Shown: positions 1 through 9,570 of the stretch, piece by piece
How the letters are laid out: every line of letters starts with the position of its first letter
Numbering within the stretch: the first letter of the stretch is position 1
Assembly (NCBI GenBank): GCA_002336405.1
Contig: DDEJ01000017.1
Coordinates: 15,354 to 31,305 of the forward strand
DNA from: Rhodobacteraceae bacterium UBA1957
GTDB taxonomy: Bacteria; Pseudomonadota; Alphaproteobacteria; Rhodobacterales; Rhodobacteraceae
DNA: 15,952 bases
Reading direction: 5' to 3'
Notes under the pieces: model-generated
What the model saw: only the letters and a program-made list of their open reading frames with translations
Told to the model about the DNA's origin: nothing
Databases searched by the model: none
Translations under genes and position numbers: made by a program

Positions 1-459
1 TGGCACGTGGCGCTTTACGCACTTGTCCTGGCCGACCAGGCCCGCCCAGATGTAGACATATCACGCGTGATCAAGATGCTCTTGATCCATGATCTGGTCG
101 AAATTGATGTCGGAGATGTGCCAATCTTTGGGCAATACGACGCGGACAAGCTCGCCACCGAGGAGGCCACAGCGGCCCGTCGTATTTTTGGTCTACTGCC
201 GACCGATCAAGCGAGCAACCTCCTAAATCTATGGAAAGAATTTGAGGCCGCAGCGACCCCGGATGCGCAATTCGCCAAGTCGATGGATCGCTTTCAACCC
301 CCCAACCAGAACCTTGCCTCTGGCGGTGGCAGTTGGAAAGAATACGGCGTCGATCTTAAGCGGATAGACGCCAAGGTGGGGGCTAAAATAGCCATCGGCG
401 CCCCCGGGCTCTGGGCCTGGTTAAAGCCAAAAATAAAGCGTTTTCTGGCAGAAAACTAG
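1..459 (+). CDS. HD-domain hydrolase, YfbR/HDDC2-like 5'-deoxynucleotidase (5' end missing)
   Basis: The reading frame is open from base 1, so the gene begins upstream; about 40 N-terminal residues are missing compared with the usual 190-200. Counting from the first codon (Trp), the HD metal-site pattern is complete: His2 in the WHVALYA segment, His30-Asp31 in LLIHDLVEID, and a distal Asp96 in AKSMDRF. The segment after the HD pair (EIDVGDVP) resembles the YfbR/HDDC2 subgroup, cytosolic enzymes that remove phosphate from deoxynucleoside 5'-monophosphates using a divalent metal. The substrate is inferred from the family only. A GTG at base 7 could be taken as a start, but it falls after the first metal ligand and cannot be the real one. 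The gene converges on mfd with a 43-base gap and no clear terminator between them. Confidence 0.85.
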   Translation, partial: WHVALYALVLADQARPDVDISRVIKMLLIHDLVEIDVGDVPIFGQYDADKLATEEATAARRIFGLLPTDQASNLLNLWKEFEAAATPDAQFAKSMDRFQPPNQNLASGGGSWKEYGVDLKRIDAKVGAKIAIGAPGLWAWLKPKIKRFLAEN

Positions 460-502
460 TCCCTACAGCTCCTTTTATGCGACGCATCAAATAGCAAGGA
501 CC

Positions 503-3500
503 TCAGCCTTTGGCCGCCTTCTTTCGGGCTTTTTCAGCCACCACTTGCTCGACCAGATCCCGGGCAATTGCAAATGCGCCTTTGATTTTATCACTATCTT
601 TCGCCCAATTGCGCCGCACAACAATTTTGTTGCCCTTGACCTTGGCAAGACCGCGCTGGTCCCGCACAAATTCGGCCAATCCCTGTGGAGAGGCAAATTT
701 ATCATTGTGAAACTGCAGCGTCGCCCCCTTCGGACCGCCATCCAATTTCGCAATACCCGCCCGTTTACACATCGCCTTGATCCGCACCACCAACAGCAAT
801 GTATTGACCTCTTTCGGCAACGGGCCAAAACGGTCGATCAACTCGGCTGCAAATCCCTCAAGTTCAACTTTTTTACTAAGCCCCGACAACCGGCGATACA
901 GCCCCAACCGCACGTCCAAATCGGGAACAAATGCCTCGGGGATCAAGACCGGAACGCCAAGATTGATCTGCGGTGCCCACTGATCATCGGCCTCTGACAG
1001 GCCTTCCATTTCGCCAGCCTTGATTTTGGCAATCGCCTCTTCCAGCATCGATTGATACAGCTCATAGCCGACATCACGCATCTGGCCAGATTGCTCTTCG
1101 CCCAAAAGATTGCCCGCACCGCGAATATCAAGATCCTGCGAGGCCAGCGTAAAGCCGGCCCCCAACGTATCGAGACTGCCCAATACCCGCAGGCGTTTTT
1201 CAGCTGTTGCCGTCAATTTCATCCGCGGCTTGGTTGTCAGATACGCATAGGCACGGGTCTTTGAACGTCCAACACGCCCACGAATCTGATACAATTGTGC
1301 CAGACCAAACATATCCGCGCGATGAATGATCATTGTGTTGGCAGTGGGGATATCCAAACCCGACTCGACAATCGTTGTTGCCAGAAGAATATCATATTTG
1401 CCGTCGTAGAACGCATTCATCCGGTCATCCAATTGCCCGGGCGCCATCTGGCCATTGGCCACCACATAGCTCAGCTCCGGCAATTGTTCTTTCAAAAACT
1501 CTTCAATTTCAGGCAAATCGGCAATGCGCGGCACGACATAAAACGACTGTCCCCCGCGGTAATGCTCGCGCAGCAGTGCCTGTCGGATGCTCACCGCATC
1601 AAATTCGCTGACGTAGGTGCGAATTGCCAACCTGTCGACCGGCGGCGTACCGATGATCGACAGATCGCGCACCCCAGACAGCGACAATTGCAAGGTACGC
1701 GGGATAGGCGTTGCCGTCAGTGTCATCACGTGGATATCAGTGCGCATCTGCTTTAGCCGCTCTTTGTGCGAGACCCCGAAATGCTGTTCTTCATCGATGA
1801 TTAGAAGACCAAGGTTCTGAAAGCGAATTGATTTCGCTAGCAAGGCATGGGTGCCAATAACAATATCGACCGTGCCATTTGTAATCCCATCGCGGGTGGC
1901 CTGCGCCTCTTTGGCCGGCACGAACCGCGACAGCTGTCGCACTTGGATCGGAAAACCGCGAAAGCGTTCCGCAAAGCTTTTGGCATGTTGACGCGACAGC
2001 AAAGTGGTCGGTGCCACCACCGCCACCTGAACCCCTGACATGGCCGCAACAAACGCAGCGCGCATCGCAACCTCGGTTTTGCCAAATCCAACATCGCCAC
2101 AAATCAGCCTATCCATCGGCTGGCCACTGGTCAGATCGCCCACCACATCGCTGATTGCGCGCAGTTGATCATCAGTTTCTTGATAGGGAAAGCGGGCGCT
2201 GAACGCATCCCACATGCCCGGTGGCGGGTCTAATACCGGTGCTTTGCGCAACGCGCGTTCGGCCGCCACCCGAATCAACCGGTCAGCCATATCACGAATA
2301 CGGTCCTTCAAGCGGGCTTTTTTGGCCTGCCACGCACCGCCACCCAACCGATCAAGCAAGCCCTCATCATGCCCATATTTCGACAGTAATTCGATATTGA
2401 CGACAGGCAGATAGAGCCGCGCGTTATCGGCATATTCCAACATCAGACATTCAAGCGCAGCGCCCGCCGCCGTAATCACCTCAAGGCCATGAAAGCGCCC
2501 GATACCATGGTCAACATGCACCACCAGATCGCCACTGGTCAAAGACTGGGTCTCAGTAAGAAAATTTTCGGCCTTGCGGCGTTTTTTGGCCCGCTGGATT
2601 AACCGATCACCCAGCACGTCCTGCTCAGAAATCACCGTCATACCTGGTGTCTCAAAGCCGTGCTCCAGCGGCCATACCGCAAGATAAAGCCCCGCTTTTC
2701 CAATCCGAGTTCCGCTGGTAATCAAGATCGTTTCAGCCAGACCTTCGTCTTCGATCAATCCACTAAGCCGTGTGCAGGCGCCTTCGGAATAGGCCGCAAT
2801 CACCACCGGGCCAAGTTGCAGCTTAACCTTAAGGTGATCCGCTAAGGCCTTAAAAAGGCCAATATTCTCTTGCTGTCTTTCTGGTGAAAAATTTCGACCT
2901 ATGCGCCCCCCTGCATCAATCACACCCGGACCCGAGGCTTGCGCCAAGGGATGAAACTGCACCACTTTGTGGCCTTGCACGGCCGCGTCCCATGCCGCCT
3001 CATCAAGATACAAAAGGTTCGGCGGCGCCGGCTTATAGACTGTATCCAGACGGCTTTTGTGAGACATCGCCAGATGGCGGGTTTCATATTGATCCTGAAC
3101 CATTTCCCAGCGCGCGATTCGCGCTGGTGTTATCTGGTCATCCAGCGTGACTGTCGCCCTCGGCAAATAGTCAAACAGCGTCTCAAGCTTTTCATGAAAC
3201 AAACCAAGCCAATGCTCTACACCCTGGTGTTTGCGCCCGGCACTTACCGCTTCGTACAGCGGATCATCGCTGCGCCCAACGCCAAACTCTATGCGGTAAT
3301 TTTGCCGAAAGCGGGTGATGGCCGCGGCATCCAGAATAACTTCAGAGACCGGAGAAAATTCGACTGCATTCAATTTCTCAGTGGTGCGCTGCGTAGCGGG
3401 ATCAAAGCGCCGCGCACCATCTAAGACATCCCCAAAAAGATCCAGCCGAACCGGCCCCAACTCACCAGGAGGATACACATCAATGATTCCCCCACGCACC

Positions 3501-4042
3501 GCATAGTCACCCGGCTCCATCACGGTTGGGGCCTGAGTGAACCCCATGCGCACCAAAAACGCTTTCAATTCAGTCTCATTGATCCGTTGTCCAACCTCAG
3601 CGGTAAAGACCGCCTCACGCAATACGCTGCGCGCCGGCAGCCGCTGAGAGGCGGCATTCAACGTGGTCAAAACAACAAATTGCGTCGGCATTACATGAAC
3701 CAAACCGGCCAATGTCGCCATCCGCACCGCAGAAATATCAGCGTTGGGAGAAATCCTGTCATAGGGCAAACAATCCCAACCGGGAAAGCTGAGCACCGGC
3801 ATCTCGGGGGCGAAAAACTGCAGTGAGGCCTTCATGATCGCCATGCGTTTATCATCACGCGCGATATGCACAACCGGGGCGTTGCTGCGGGCAATCTCGT
3901 TGAGAACCAGACGCGCATCATAGCCTTCCGGCGCGCCTCCAGTGGTGATTGTTGCGGAGGTGTTCAAACCATACTTGTTTTTCGCGCCAGGTGTGGTTTT
4001 CACGCCAGGTGTGGTTTTTCTGTCAGAAGACCCTGCTTCCAT
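503..4042 (-). CDS. mfd: Transcription-repair coupling factor Mfd
   Basis: This 1179-residue protein is an ATP-driven DNA translocase that removes RNA polymerase stalled at lesions and recruits UvrA for nucleotide excision repair. Order of parts: a UvrB-like region (about 36-350), a CarD/RNA-polymerase-interacting domain (about 502-560, [12 protein letters not shown]), a helicase motor with Walker [10 protein letters not shown] (649-657), the DEEQ box (750-753), TATPIPRT (776-783) and motif [11 protein letters not shown] (919-927), and a TRCF C-terminal domain (about 1020-1130). Length is near the usual 1150. Family-like sequence starts near residue 34; the first 30 or so residues are extra and hold a tandem repeat. 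The ATG lies one base after the stop of the upstream membrane-protein gene, with a GGGGG stretch 11 bases before it, so translation may be coupled. No other ATG occurs before codon 68. Confidence 0.97.
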   Translation of the reverse strand: MEAGSSDRKTTPGVKTTPGAKNKYGLNTSATITTGGAPEGYDARLVLNEIARSNAPVVHIARDDKRMAIMKASLQFFAPEMPVLSFPGWDCLPYDRISPNADISAVRMATLAGLVHVMPTQFVVLTTLNAASQRLPARSVLREAVFTAEVGQRINETELKAFLVRMGFTQAPTVMEPGDYAVRGGIIDVYPPGELGPVRLDLFGDVLDGARRFDPATQRTTEKLNAVEFSPVSEVILDAAAITRFRQNYRIEFGVGRSDDPLYEAVSAGRKHQGVEHWLGLFHEKLETLFDYLPRATVTLDDQITPARIARWEMVQDQYETRHLAMSHKSRLDTVYKPAPPNLLYLDEAAWDAAVQGHKVVQFHPLAQASGPGVIDAGGRIGRNFSPERQQENIGLFKALADHLKVKLQLGPVVIAAYSEGACTRLSGLIEDEGLAETILITSGTRIGKAGLYLAVWPLEHGFETPGMTVISEQDVLGDRLIQRAKKRRKAENFLTETQSLTSGDLVVHVDHGIGRFHGLEVITAAGAALECLMLEYADNARLYLPVVNIELLSKYGHDEGLLDRLGGGAWQAKKARLKDRIRDMADRLIRVAAERALRKAPVLDPPPGMWDAFSARFPYQETDDQLRAISDVVGDLTSGQPMDRLICGDVGFGKTEVAMRAAFVAAMSGVQVAVVAPTTLLSRQHAKSFAERFRGFPIQVRQLSRFVPAKEAQATRDGITNGTVDIVIGTHALLAKSIRFQNLGLLIIDEEQHFGVSHKERLKQMRTDIHVMTLTATPIPRTLQLSLSGVRDLSIIGTPPVDRLAIRTYVSEFDAVSIRQALLREHYRGGQSFYVVPRIADLPEIEEFLKEQLPELSYVVANGQMAPGQLDDRMNAFYDGKYDILLATTIVESGLDIPTANTMIIHRADMFGLAQLYQIRGRVGRSKTRAYAYLTTKPRMKLTATAEKRLRVLGSLDTLGAGFTLASQDLDIRGAGNLLGEEQSGQMRDVGYELYQSMLEEAIAKIKAGEMEGLSEADDQWAPQINLGVPVLIPEAFVPDLDVRLGLYRRLSGLSKKVELEGFAAELIDRFGPLPKEVNTLLLVVRIKAMCKRAGIAKLDGGPKGATLQFHNDKFASPQGLAEFVRDQRGLAKVKGNKIVVRRNWAKDSDKIKGAFAIARDLVEQVVAEKARKKAAKG
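3983..4018 (-). repeat. 18-bp tandem duplication inside the mfd 5' end
   Basis: Bases 3983-4000 and 4001-4018 are adjacent 18-base copies differing at one position. In the mfd frame they encode KTTPGV then KTTPGA (residues 9-20). The unit is a multiple of three, so the frame is kept. It sits in the N-terminal extension that precedes the conserved Mfd core. Confidence 0.9.
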
Positions 4043-4043
4043 A

Positions 4044-4577
4044 TCAGTTTATGCCCCCGAGTAATGCGTGTGAAATATTGTGGTACATGCCCCAGGTGGC
4101 GGTGACAAAGATAGAGGCGACAGCCAGCAATTGCGTCGTCATACGGTGACGGCGAAATCGGCGATACAAGCCATCAGAGATGCCATCGCACGCCCGCACC
4201 AAAGCGGCGGTGCGCAGATTCATTGTGGCAATTATGCTGATGGGGAAAGCCAACAGAAACACCGCTTGGGCCAATTCGATCTGATAGCTAAAGCCAAGCA
4301 GGCCAAGCGAGCTGAGCCCCGCACACCCCAGCCCGATCACTGTCAGCCCGGACCGCGACCGCATATCAAAGAAACGCTGGGCATTGATCTGCATCAGCGC
4401 CTCAAGATCGTGCTCGGCCCGCCCACCGTGTCGTTTGGCATTTTGTATCATATCATAAGGAATTCCGATCACTCGATGGCTGGCACTGGACCACATGACC
4501 GCCAGTACCATCCAGAACCACAGGTTCGAAAATGATCTGATATCAATCACCTCAAACGCAGCCATATGACCGCCCAT
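4044..4577 (-). CDS. Small four-helix membrane protein (family often labelled 'component of SufBCD complex')
   Basis: This 177-residue protein shows four hydrophobic segments, about residues 17-37, 77-97, 101-120 and 148-166, with a charged Arg-rich stretch (RRFRRHR, 139-145) before the last, so it should sit in the inner membrane. Motifs such as DIRSFSNLWFW and WSSASHRVIGIPYD recall a family I remember from Rhodobacteraceae carrying the automatic name 'component of SufBCD complex'. I see nothing that supports a role in iron-sulfur assembly, and no suf genes are nearby, so the function is unknown. Translation may begin at the first ATG (4577) or at Met5 (4565); neither has a clearly better ribosome site. 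Its stop is separated from the mfd start by one base, so the two are probably co-transcribed. It is divergent from hemB across 122 bases. Confidence 0.8.
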   Translation of the reverse strand: MGGHMAAFEVIDIRSFSNLWFWMVLAVMWSSASHRVIGIPYDMIQNAKRHGGRAEHDLEALMQINAQRFFDMRSRSGLTVIGLGCAGLSSLGLLGFSYQIELAQAVFLLAFPISIIATMNLRTAALVRACDGISDGLYRRFRRHRMTTQLLAVASIFVTATWGMYHNISHALLGGIN

Positions 4578-4699
4578 TCTGCCCTGATGGGCCTTTCACC
4601 GATACAAACCGCTGCTTCACGCTGCTCGCTCCAACCTCACTCTTGTCCTAAGGCGCTTTCCATGCCACCCCTACAGCATGTGTTCAAGGACTTACTGAA

Positions 4700-5701
4700 A
4701 TGAAATCAATGATTGCCAGCTTTCCCACTGCCCGCGCCCGCCGCCTACGCCGCACCGACGCCATCCGCGCCTTGGCGCGCGAAAACCACCTCAGCGTCAA
4801 CGACCTTATCTGGCCAGTTTTTATATGCGATGGTGACAATATAGAAGATCCAGTCGCCTCGATGCCGGGCGTTATGCGGCGCAGTATCGACAAGTTGGTC
4901 GAAGCCGCCCACCATGCCGCCGACCTAGGCATCCCCGCGATCTGTCTGTTCCCATATACCGATCCGGCGTTAAAAACCGCCGATTGCGCCGAGGCATGGA
5001 ACCCGCAAAACCTGTCAAACCGCGCCACCCGCGCCATTAAAGCGGCCGTGCCTGAAATTGCGGTTATGACCGACGTGGCGCTGGACCCCTATAATATCGA
5101 TGGCCATGACGGATTTCTTGTCGATGGCGTGGTCGTCAATGACGCAACGGTCGAGGCGCTGGTGAAGCAGGCACTCTCTCAGGCCGAGGCGGGCGCAGAC
5201 ATCATCGGCCCGTCCGACATGATGGATGGTCGCATTGGCGCGATCCGCGGCGCGCTCGAAGCACAGGGGCATAAGGATGTGCTCTTACTGTCTTATGCCG
5301 CCAAATACGCCAGCGCCTTTTATGGACCATTTCGGGATGCCTTGGGCGCGTCCGGGGCGCTGAAAGGTGATAAGTCGACTTATCAACTGGATCCGGCAAA
5401 CGCAGATGCGGCCCTGCAGTTGGTCGCGCGGGATCTTAGCGAGGGCGCGGATATGGTGATCGTCAAGCCCGGGCTGCCGTATCTCGACATCTGCCGTGGC
5501 ATCAAGGATCGCTTTGGCGTCCCGACCTTTGCTTATCAGGTATCAGGTGAATACGCGATGATACAAGCCGCTGCGGCAAATGGCTGGATTAACCGCGAAA
5601 AAGTAATGATGGAAAGCCTGATGGCCTTTAAACGCGCGGGCTGCGATGGCATTCTAAGTTATTTTGCTGTCGAGGCGGCCCAAAAGATCGCAAAAGCGTG
5701 A
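4700..5701 (+). CDS. hemB: Porphobilinogen synthase (delta-aminolevulinic acid dehydratase)
   Basis: HemB condenses two 5-aminolevulinate molecules to porphobilinogen, the second step of cytosolic tetrapyrrole synthesis in alphaproteobacteria. The 333-residue length is normal. The two Schiff-base lysines are present: Lys202 in LLSYAAKYASAFYGP and Lys256 in VIVKPGLPYLD. The metal loop (residues 124-138) is TDVALDPYNIDGHDG: the three zinc-binding cysteines of E. coli type enzymes are replaced by Ala127, Asp129 and Asp137, so this is not a catalytic-zinc enzyme. It belongs with the Mg-stimulated or metal-independent forms known from Pseudomonas and Rhodobacter. The start at 4700 has AAGGA nine bases upstream (4686-4690); Met4 (4709) is a less likely alternative. 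The next gene begins 112 bases downstream and probably has its own promoter. Confidence 0.97.
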   Translation: MKSMIASFPTARARRLRRTDAIRALARENHLSVNDLIWPVFICDGDNIEDPVASMPGVMRRSIDKLVEAAHHAADLGIPAICLFPYTDPALKTADCAEAWNPQNLSNRATRAIKAAVPEIAVMTDVALDPYNIDGHDGFLVDGVVVNDATVEALVKQALSQAEAGADIIGPSDMMDGRIGAIRGALEAQGHKDVLLLSYAAKYASAFYGPFRDALGASGALKGDKSTYQLDPANADAALQLVARDLSEGADMVIVKPGLPYLDICRGIKDRFGVPTFAYQVSGEYAMIQAAAANGWINREKVMMESLMAFKRAGCDGILSYFAVEAAQKIAKA

Positions 5702-5730
5702 CGATATTGCACTAGAAACACGAAATCATG

Positions 5731-5759
5731 GTGACATTTTGCCCGACAGGCGGTATGCC
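5731..5759 (+). promoter_or_regulatory. Possible sigma70-type promoter for the SYLF lipoprotein gene
   Basis: GTGACA (5731-5736) and TATGCC (5754-5759) are 17 bases apart, 54 bases before the ATG at 5814. The -35 matches the consensus at five of six positions; the -10 is poor. This is pattern matching only. Confidence 0.3.
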
Positions 5760-5813
5760 TAAGTTATAAATTTGGACAAACCAAACACACTTATACAAAC
5801 ACAGGTAAAACGC

Positions 5814-6374
5814 ATGACACAAATTAACCGTCGGAACTTCAACCTAAGCGTTTTGAGCGGCGCAGCCTTAGTCGCGGGCTGTGGAAATGGCATTGGCTCT
5901 GGCAATCCGGAAGCCATTGACAATCAGGTGCAAGCCACCTTGGAAGACATGTTTCAAAACTATCCCGACACGCAGGATTTGGCCGCAAAATCAAATGGTA
6001 TGCTGGTGATGCCACTGGTCACAAAAGCCGGGTTCCTTTTAGGGGGCAGTTTTGGCCGCGGAGCGTTGGTGATCAATAATACCGTAGTCGATTACTATTC
6101 GGCCACCTCTGGCAATTTCGGATTGCAAATTGGCGGGCAGCAATTCGCTCATGTTTTATTTTTCATGACCGAAGATGCCTTGGCGGGCTTTAGGCGCAGC
6201 CCCGGATGGGTTGGTGGTGCTGATGTCGAATATGCCACACCGGAGCGCGGCAAGTCGGTAAGGGCACAGACACTCACCTCGCTGGCGCCAGTGATTGGTG
6301 TCGTCTTTGCGCAGTCCGGGCTAAGACTTGGGGCCACGTTAGAGGGTACAAAATACAGTCGAATTATCCCATAA
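5814..6374 (+). CDS. SYLF/YSC84-domain lipoprotein with Tat-like signal
   Basis: From ATG 5814 the protein has 186 residues. It opens with a twin-arginine-like signal (NRRNFNLSVLSGAALVAGC): Arg6-Arg7, a hydrophobic core, and a lipobox V-A-G-C with Cys23 as the expected lipidated residue. The mature part (about 60-183) follows the SYLF (YSC84) pattern: GMLVMPLVTKAGFLLGGSFG, then GLQIGGQQFAHVLFFMTEDAL, then LAPVIGVVFAQSGLRLGATLEG. Eukaryotic SYLF domains bind phosphoinositides; in bacteria the role is unclear, and an envelope lipid-binding function is an inference. An in-frame TTG at 5772 would add 14 residues ahead of the signal; I chose the ATG because the signal then begins normally and AGG lies about nine bases upstream. 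It follows hemB on the same strand and precedes gyrA. Confidence 0.88.
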   Translation: MTQINRRNFNLSVLSGAALVAGCGNGIGSGNPEAIDNQVQATLEDMFQNYPDTQDLAAKSNGMLVMPLVTKAGFLLGGSFGRGALVINNTVVDYYSATSGNFGLQIGGQQFAHVLFFMTEDALAGFRRSPGWVGGADVEYATPERGKSVRAQTLTSLAPVIGVVFAQSGLRLGATLEGTKYSRIIP

Positions 6375-6380
6375 AACCGC

Positions 6381-6421
6381 GTGTTTGGTCTGCCAGATCA
6401 TGGTTTTTTGGACCCAGACAC
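6381..6421 (+). terminator. Weak hairpin after the SYLF lipoprotein gene
   Basis: Bases 6381-6390 (GTGTTTGGTC) can pair with 6411-6421 (GACCCAGACAC) with one wobble and one bulged base, leaving a loop of about 20. It begins six bases after the stop codon. No clear T-run follows, only TTTAAAAA, so terminator function is doubtful. Confidence 0.3.
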
Positions 6422-6552
6422 TTTAAAAATCAGCCCCGCCAGACCTCCGAAAAAACATGATAACTCTGGGTTTGGGGGTCTTCCGTTTGGTGCCGCGCGC
6501 AAAAATCAAGTCAATGGGCGCTGTATGTTTTTTCACCTTGGTTTCCGCGCCA

Positions 6553-6582
6553 TTGCGCACCCCACACAGGCTCTGTTATACC
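6553..6582 (+). promoter_or_regulatory. Possible gyrA promoter
   Basis: TTGCGC (6553-6558) and TATACC (6577-6582) are 18 bases apart, 46 bases upstream of the gyrA GTG. Both boxes match the sigma70 consensus only in part. Confidence 0.3.
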
Positions 6583-6628
6583 GTCTTCAGGATAATGGAA
6601 ACTGACAACAAAGAGCAGGCATAATAAC

Positions 6629-9394
6629 GTGAGCGATACGCCAGAAGATACCGATAACGAAGAAGAAAATACAATATCTCGCTCAACTTATGACGGCCCG
6701 TCTGTGTCCATCACTGACGAGATGAAAACATCCTATCTAGACTATGCGATGAGTGTGATTGTCTCGCGCGCCATCCCAGACTTGCGGGACGGCTTAAAAC
6801 CCGTGCACCGCCGGATACTTTACGCGATGAACGAGACCGGCAATACGCATGATAAGTCCTATCGAAAATCAGCGCGGCCCGTTGGCGATGTGATGGGTAA
6901 ATATCACCCGCATGGCGACAGTGCGATCTATGACGCGCTGGTGCGGATGGCACAGGATTTCTCGATGTCTCTACCCTTGCTTGACGGGCAGGGTAATTTT
7001 GGCTCCATGGATGGCGACAACCCAGCTGCGATGCGCTATACCGAAGTCCGGATGGACAAGCCGGCAGCCTTTATACTGGCCGACATCGACAAGGATACCG
7101 TCGATTTCCAAGACAATTATGACGGCAAAGATCGCGAACCAACCGTCCTGCCCGCGCGTTTTCCAAACATGTTGGTCAATGGCGCTGGCGGCATTGCCGT
7201 CGGCATGGCCACCAATATTCCCCCGCACAATCTGGGCGAGGTGATCAACGCAACACTTGCACTCATCGAAGACCCGGACCTGACCAGCGAACAGCTGATC
7301 GATTATGTCCCGGGACCCGACTTTCCAACCGGAGCAACGATGCTTGGGCGCTCTGGTGCGCGCAAAGCCTATCTTGAGGGACGCGGCAGCGTGATCATCC
7401 GCTCTAAAACTCGGGTAGAGGAAATTCGCAAAGACCGGTATGCGATTGTCATCGACGAAATTCCTTATCAGGTAAACAAGGCGTCGATGATTGAAAAAAT
7501 CGTCGAACAAGTGCGCGAGAAAAAAATCGAAAACATCGCCCATGTGCAGGACGAATCCGATCGCAACGGCGTACGCGTGGTGATCGAGCTGAAACGCGAT
7601 GCAACGCCCGAAGTGGTTCTCAACCAGCTTTACCGGTTCACCCCGATGCAGACCTATTTCGGCTGCAACATGCTGGCGTTGAATGGTGGCCGCCCCGAAC
7701 AGTTAACGCTGCGCCGATTTTTAACCTCATTCATCGATTTTCGCGAGGATGTCGTGGCGCGTCGCACCGCCTTTGAATTGCGCAAAGCCCGCGAGCGCAG
7801 TCACATCCTGTGCGGTCTGGCCGCGGCTGTATCCAACGTTGACGAAGTTGTTGCGACAATCCGTGGCTCGGCCGATGCCGCCGAAGCCCGTCAAAAATTG
7901 ATGAGCCGGCGCTGGCCCGCCCATGAGATTGTTGAATTTATCAAATTGATCGATGATCCGACCCACAAAATCAACGAAGACGATACTTATTTTCTATCCG
8001 AGACCCAAGCAAGAGCCATCCTTGAATTGCGGCTGCAGCGCCTGACCCAAATTGGGGTCAAAGAAGTGACGGACGAGTTGCAGGAACTGGCAGGAAAAAT
8101 TCGCGAATACCTCGAAATTCTTGGGTCACGCGAACGGATCATGGCGATCATTGCCAATGAGTTGACTGAGGTCCGCGACCAATTCGCTGTCCCCCGCCGC
8201 ACTGAAATTGTCGACTGGTCTGGTGATATGGACGATGAAGATTTGATCGAACGCGCCGATATGGTGGTGACGGTCACCCAGACCGGCTATATCAAGCGCA
8301 CGCCACTGGGGGATTTTCGCGCCCAGCGCCGCGGTGGCAAAGGTCTGTCGGGCATGTCCACCAAAGACGATGATGTCGTCACCACTTTATTTGTAGCCAA
8401 TACCCATACTCAGCTGTTGTTTTTCACCACGGATGGCATGGTGTATAAGCTGAAAACCTGGCGCCTGCCGCAAGGTGGCCGCACCTCCAAAGGTAAGGCT
8501 GTGGTCAATATTCTACCAATACCGCCTGGGGTATCTATCGCCGCTATAATGCCGGTCGACCGTGACGAAAAAGAGTGGGATGATCTGCAAGTGGTATTTG
8601 CCACCTCGGCCGGGACTGTGCGCCGCAACAAATTGTCGGATTTCACCAACGTGATGCGCAACGGCAAAATCGCTATGAAGTTCGAAAACGAACATGCCGA
8701 TACCACACTGATCAACGCGCGGATTGCATCCAATGATGATGACGTGATGCTGACCACCAGTTCGGGGCGCGCGATCCGTTTTTCGGCCACGGATGTGCGG
8801 GTGTTTAACAGCCGCGCCTCGGTGGGTGTGCGTGGGATTAAACTCAGCGGCGATGATGGCGTTGTCTCTATGTCGATTATTCGTCATTTTAAAGCCAGCT
8901 CGGACGAGCGCGTGGCCTATCTGAAAATGCGGCGCGCGGTGGCGGGTCTGGCCGATGATGCAGAGCTGCCGGATGACGAAGATACCAACGCCAACGCCAG
9001 TATCAGCCCCGAGCGTTATGCCGAGATGTCCGCTTCAGAAAACCTGATCCTGACGATCACTGCAAACGGTGCTGGCAAACTGTCCAGCAGCCACGACTAT
9101 CCGCTGCGCGGGCGCGGTGGAATGGGCGTCTCGGCAATGGACAAGGCGATGCGAGGAGGCCGGTTGTTGGCCTGCTTCCCGGTCGAGCTTGACGACCAGA
9201 TCATGCTTGCGACCTCAAACGGCCAGTCCATTCGAGTGCCAGTGGAAGGGATTTCGTTCCGCTCACGCAGCGCCGGCGGCGTGCGGGTGTTCAACACCGC
9301 CAAGGGAGAAGAAGTCGTTTCGGTTGCTTGGATCGCAGATCAGGGCGACCAAGAGGAGGCGATCGAAGGCGAGCCTGAAGCCGGCGAAAGCTAG
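6629..9394 (+). CDS. gyrA: DNA gyrase subunit A
   Basis: GyrA (921 residues) is the breakage-reunion subunit of gyrase, which with GyrB introduces negative supercoils using ATP. The catalytic Tyr137 lies in AAMRYTEV. The quinolone region reads [13 protein letters not shown] (91-103); Ser98 and Asp102 match E. coli Ser83 and Asp87, so the common resistance substitutions are absent. The C-terminal DNA-wrapping beta-pinwheel carries the GyrA box QRRGGKG (566-572), which separates gyrase from topoisomerase IV ParC. An acidic insert (about 774-785, [12 protein letters not shown]) lies in the pinwheel, and the tail is Glu-rich. The start is a GTG with AGCAGG nine bases upstream; it is the first start giving the usual acidic leader before [12 protein letters not shown]. 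The gene appears to be a single unit, closed by a GC-rich hairpin 44 bases after the stop. Confidence 0.98.
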   Translation: MSDTPEDTDNEEENTISRSTYDGPSVSITDEMKTSYLDYAMSVIVSRAIPDLRDGLKPVHRRILYAMNETGNTHDKSYRKSARPVGDVMGKYHPHGDSAIYDALVRMAQDFSMSLPLLDGQGNFGSMDGDNPAAMRYTEVRMDKPAAFILADIDKDTVDFQDNYDGKDREPTVLPARFPNMLVNGAGGIAVGMATNIPPHNLGEVINATLALIEDPDLTSEQLIDYVPGPDFPTGATMLGRSGARKAYLEGRGSVIIRSKTRVEEIRKDRYAIVIDEIPYQVNKASMIEKIVEQVREKKIENIAHVQDESDRNGVRVVIELKRDATPEVVLNQLYRFTPMQTYFGCNMLALNGGRPEQLTLRRFLTSFIDFREDVVARRTAFELRKARERSHILCGLAAAVSNVDEVVATIRGSADAAEARQKLMSRRWPAHEIVEFIKLIDDPTHKINEDDTYFLSETQARAILELRLQRLTQIGVKEVTDELQELAGKIREYLEILGSRERIMAIIANELTEVRDQFAVPRRTEIVDWSGDMDDEDLIERADMVVTVTQTGYIKRTPLGDFRAQRRGGKGLSGMSTKDDDVVTTLFVANTHTQLLFFTTDGMVYKLKTWRLPQGGRTSKGKAVVNILPIPPGVSIAAIMPVDRDEKEWDDLQVVFATSAGTVRRNKLSDFTNVMRNGKIAMKFENEHADTTLINARIASNDDDVMLTTSSGRAIRFSATDVRVFNSRASVGVRGIKLSGDDGVVSMSIIRHFKASSDERVAYLKMRRAVAGLADDAELPDDEDTNANASISPERYAEMSASENLILTITANGAGKLSSSHDYPLRGRGGMGVSAMDKAMRGGRLLACFPVELDDQIMLATSNGQSIRVPVEGISFRSRSAGGVRVFNTAKGEEVVSVAWIADQGDQEEAIEGEPEAGES

Positions 9395-9437
9395 GGTCTT
9401 GACGCCGCCACGAGAGACAGATTTTTCGAGCAACTCA

Positions 9438-9461
9438 AACGCCCCCCTACGTGGGGGCGTT
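9438..9461 (+). terminator. GC-rich hairpin between gyrA and the convergent M32 gene
   Basis: AACGCCCCC (9438-9446) pairs perfectly with GGGGGCGTT (9453-9461) around a six-base loop. Only a short, broken T-run follows (TGTGCATTT). Its place between convergent genes suggests it can act on both strands, though it lies about 110 bases past the M32 stop. Confidence 0.65.
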
Positions 9462-9570
9462 GTGCATTTCACCAACCATTAAGGCCGGTAATAACCAGCG
9501 CCCACGATACTGCTGCCCTTATGAAAACGGGGTTTTATGATAATTTTTACATAGGGGCGATGATATGTGG

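Larger units (their letters stand above)
6375..6628. other. 254-base non-coding gap before gyrA
   Basis: No credible gene is visible. Besides the hairpin just after the lipoprotein gene, a second imperfect stem joins AGACCTCC (about 6441) with GGGGGTCT (about 6475) across a 25-base loop. The right end holds the likely gyrA promoter. A GTG-started open frame at 6381-6605 has no ribosome site and no recognisable protein features. Confidence 0.5.

Noticed and set aside
477..487. Palindrome ATGCG-A-CGCAT between the HD gene and mfd
   Set aside because: A one-base loop cannot form a hairpin and no T-run follows, so it is not supported as a terminator.
2939..3424. 161-codon plus-strand frame inside mfd
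   Set aside because: It is antisense to a clearly conserved Mfd region; the composition is that of a shadow frame.
5772..5813. TTG start that would lengthen the SYLF lipoprotein
   Set aside because: It would bury the signal peptide 14 residues inside; the ATG at 5814 gives a normal Tat-like lipoprotein leader.
6381..6605. GTG-started 74-codon frame between the lipoprotein gene and gyrA
   Set aside because: No ribosome site, no domain-like sequence, and it overlaps the probable hairpin and gyrA promoter.
6899..6938. Possible quinolone resistance change in GyrA
   Set aside because: Ser98 and Asp102, the equivalents of E. coli Ser83 and Asp87, are the unchanged residues.
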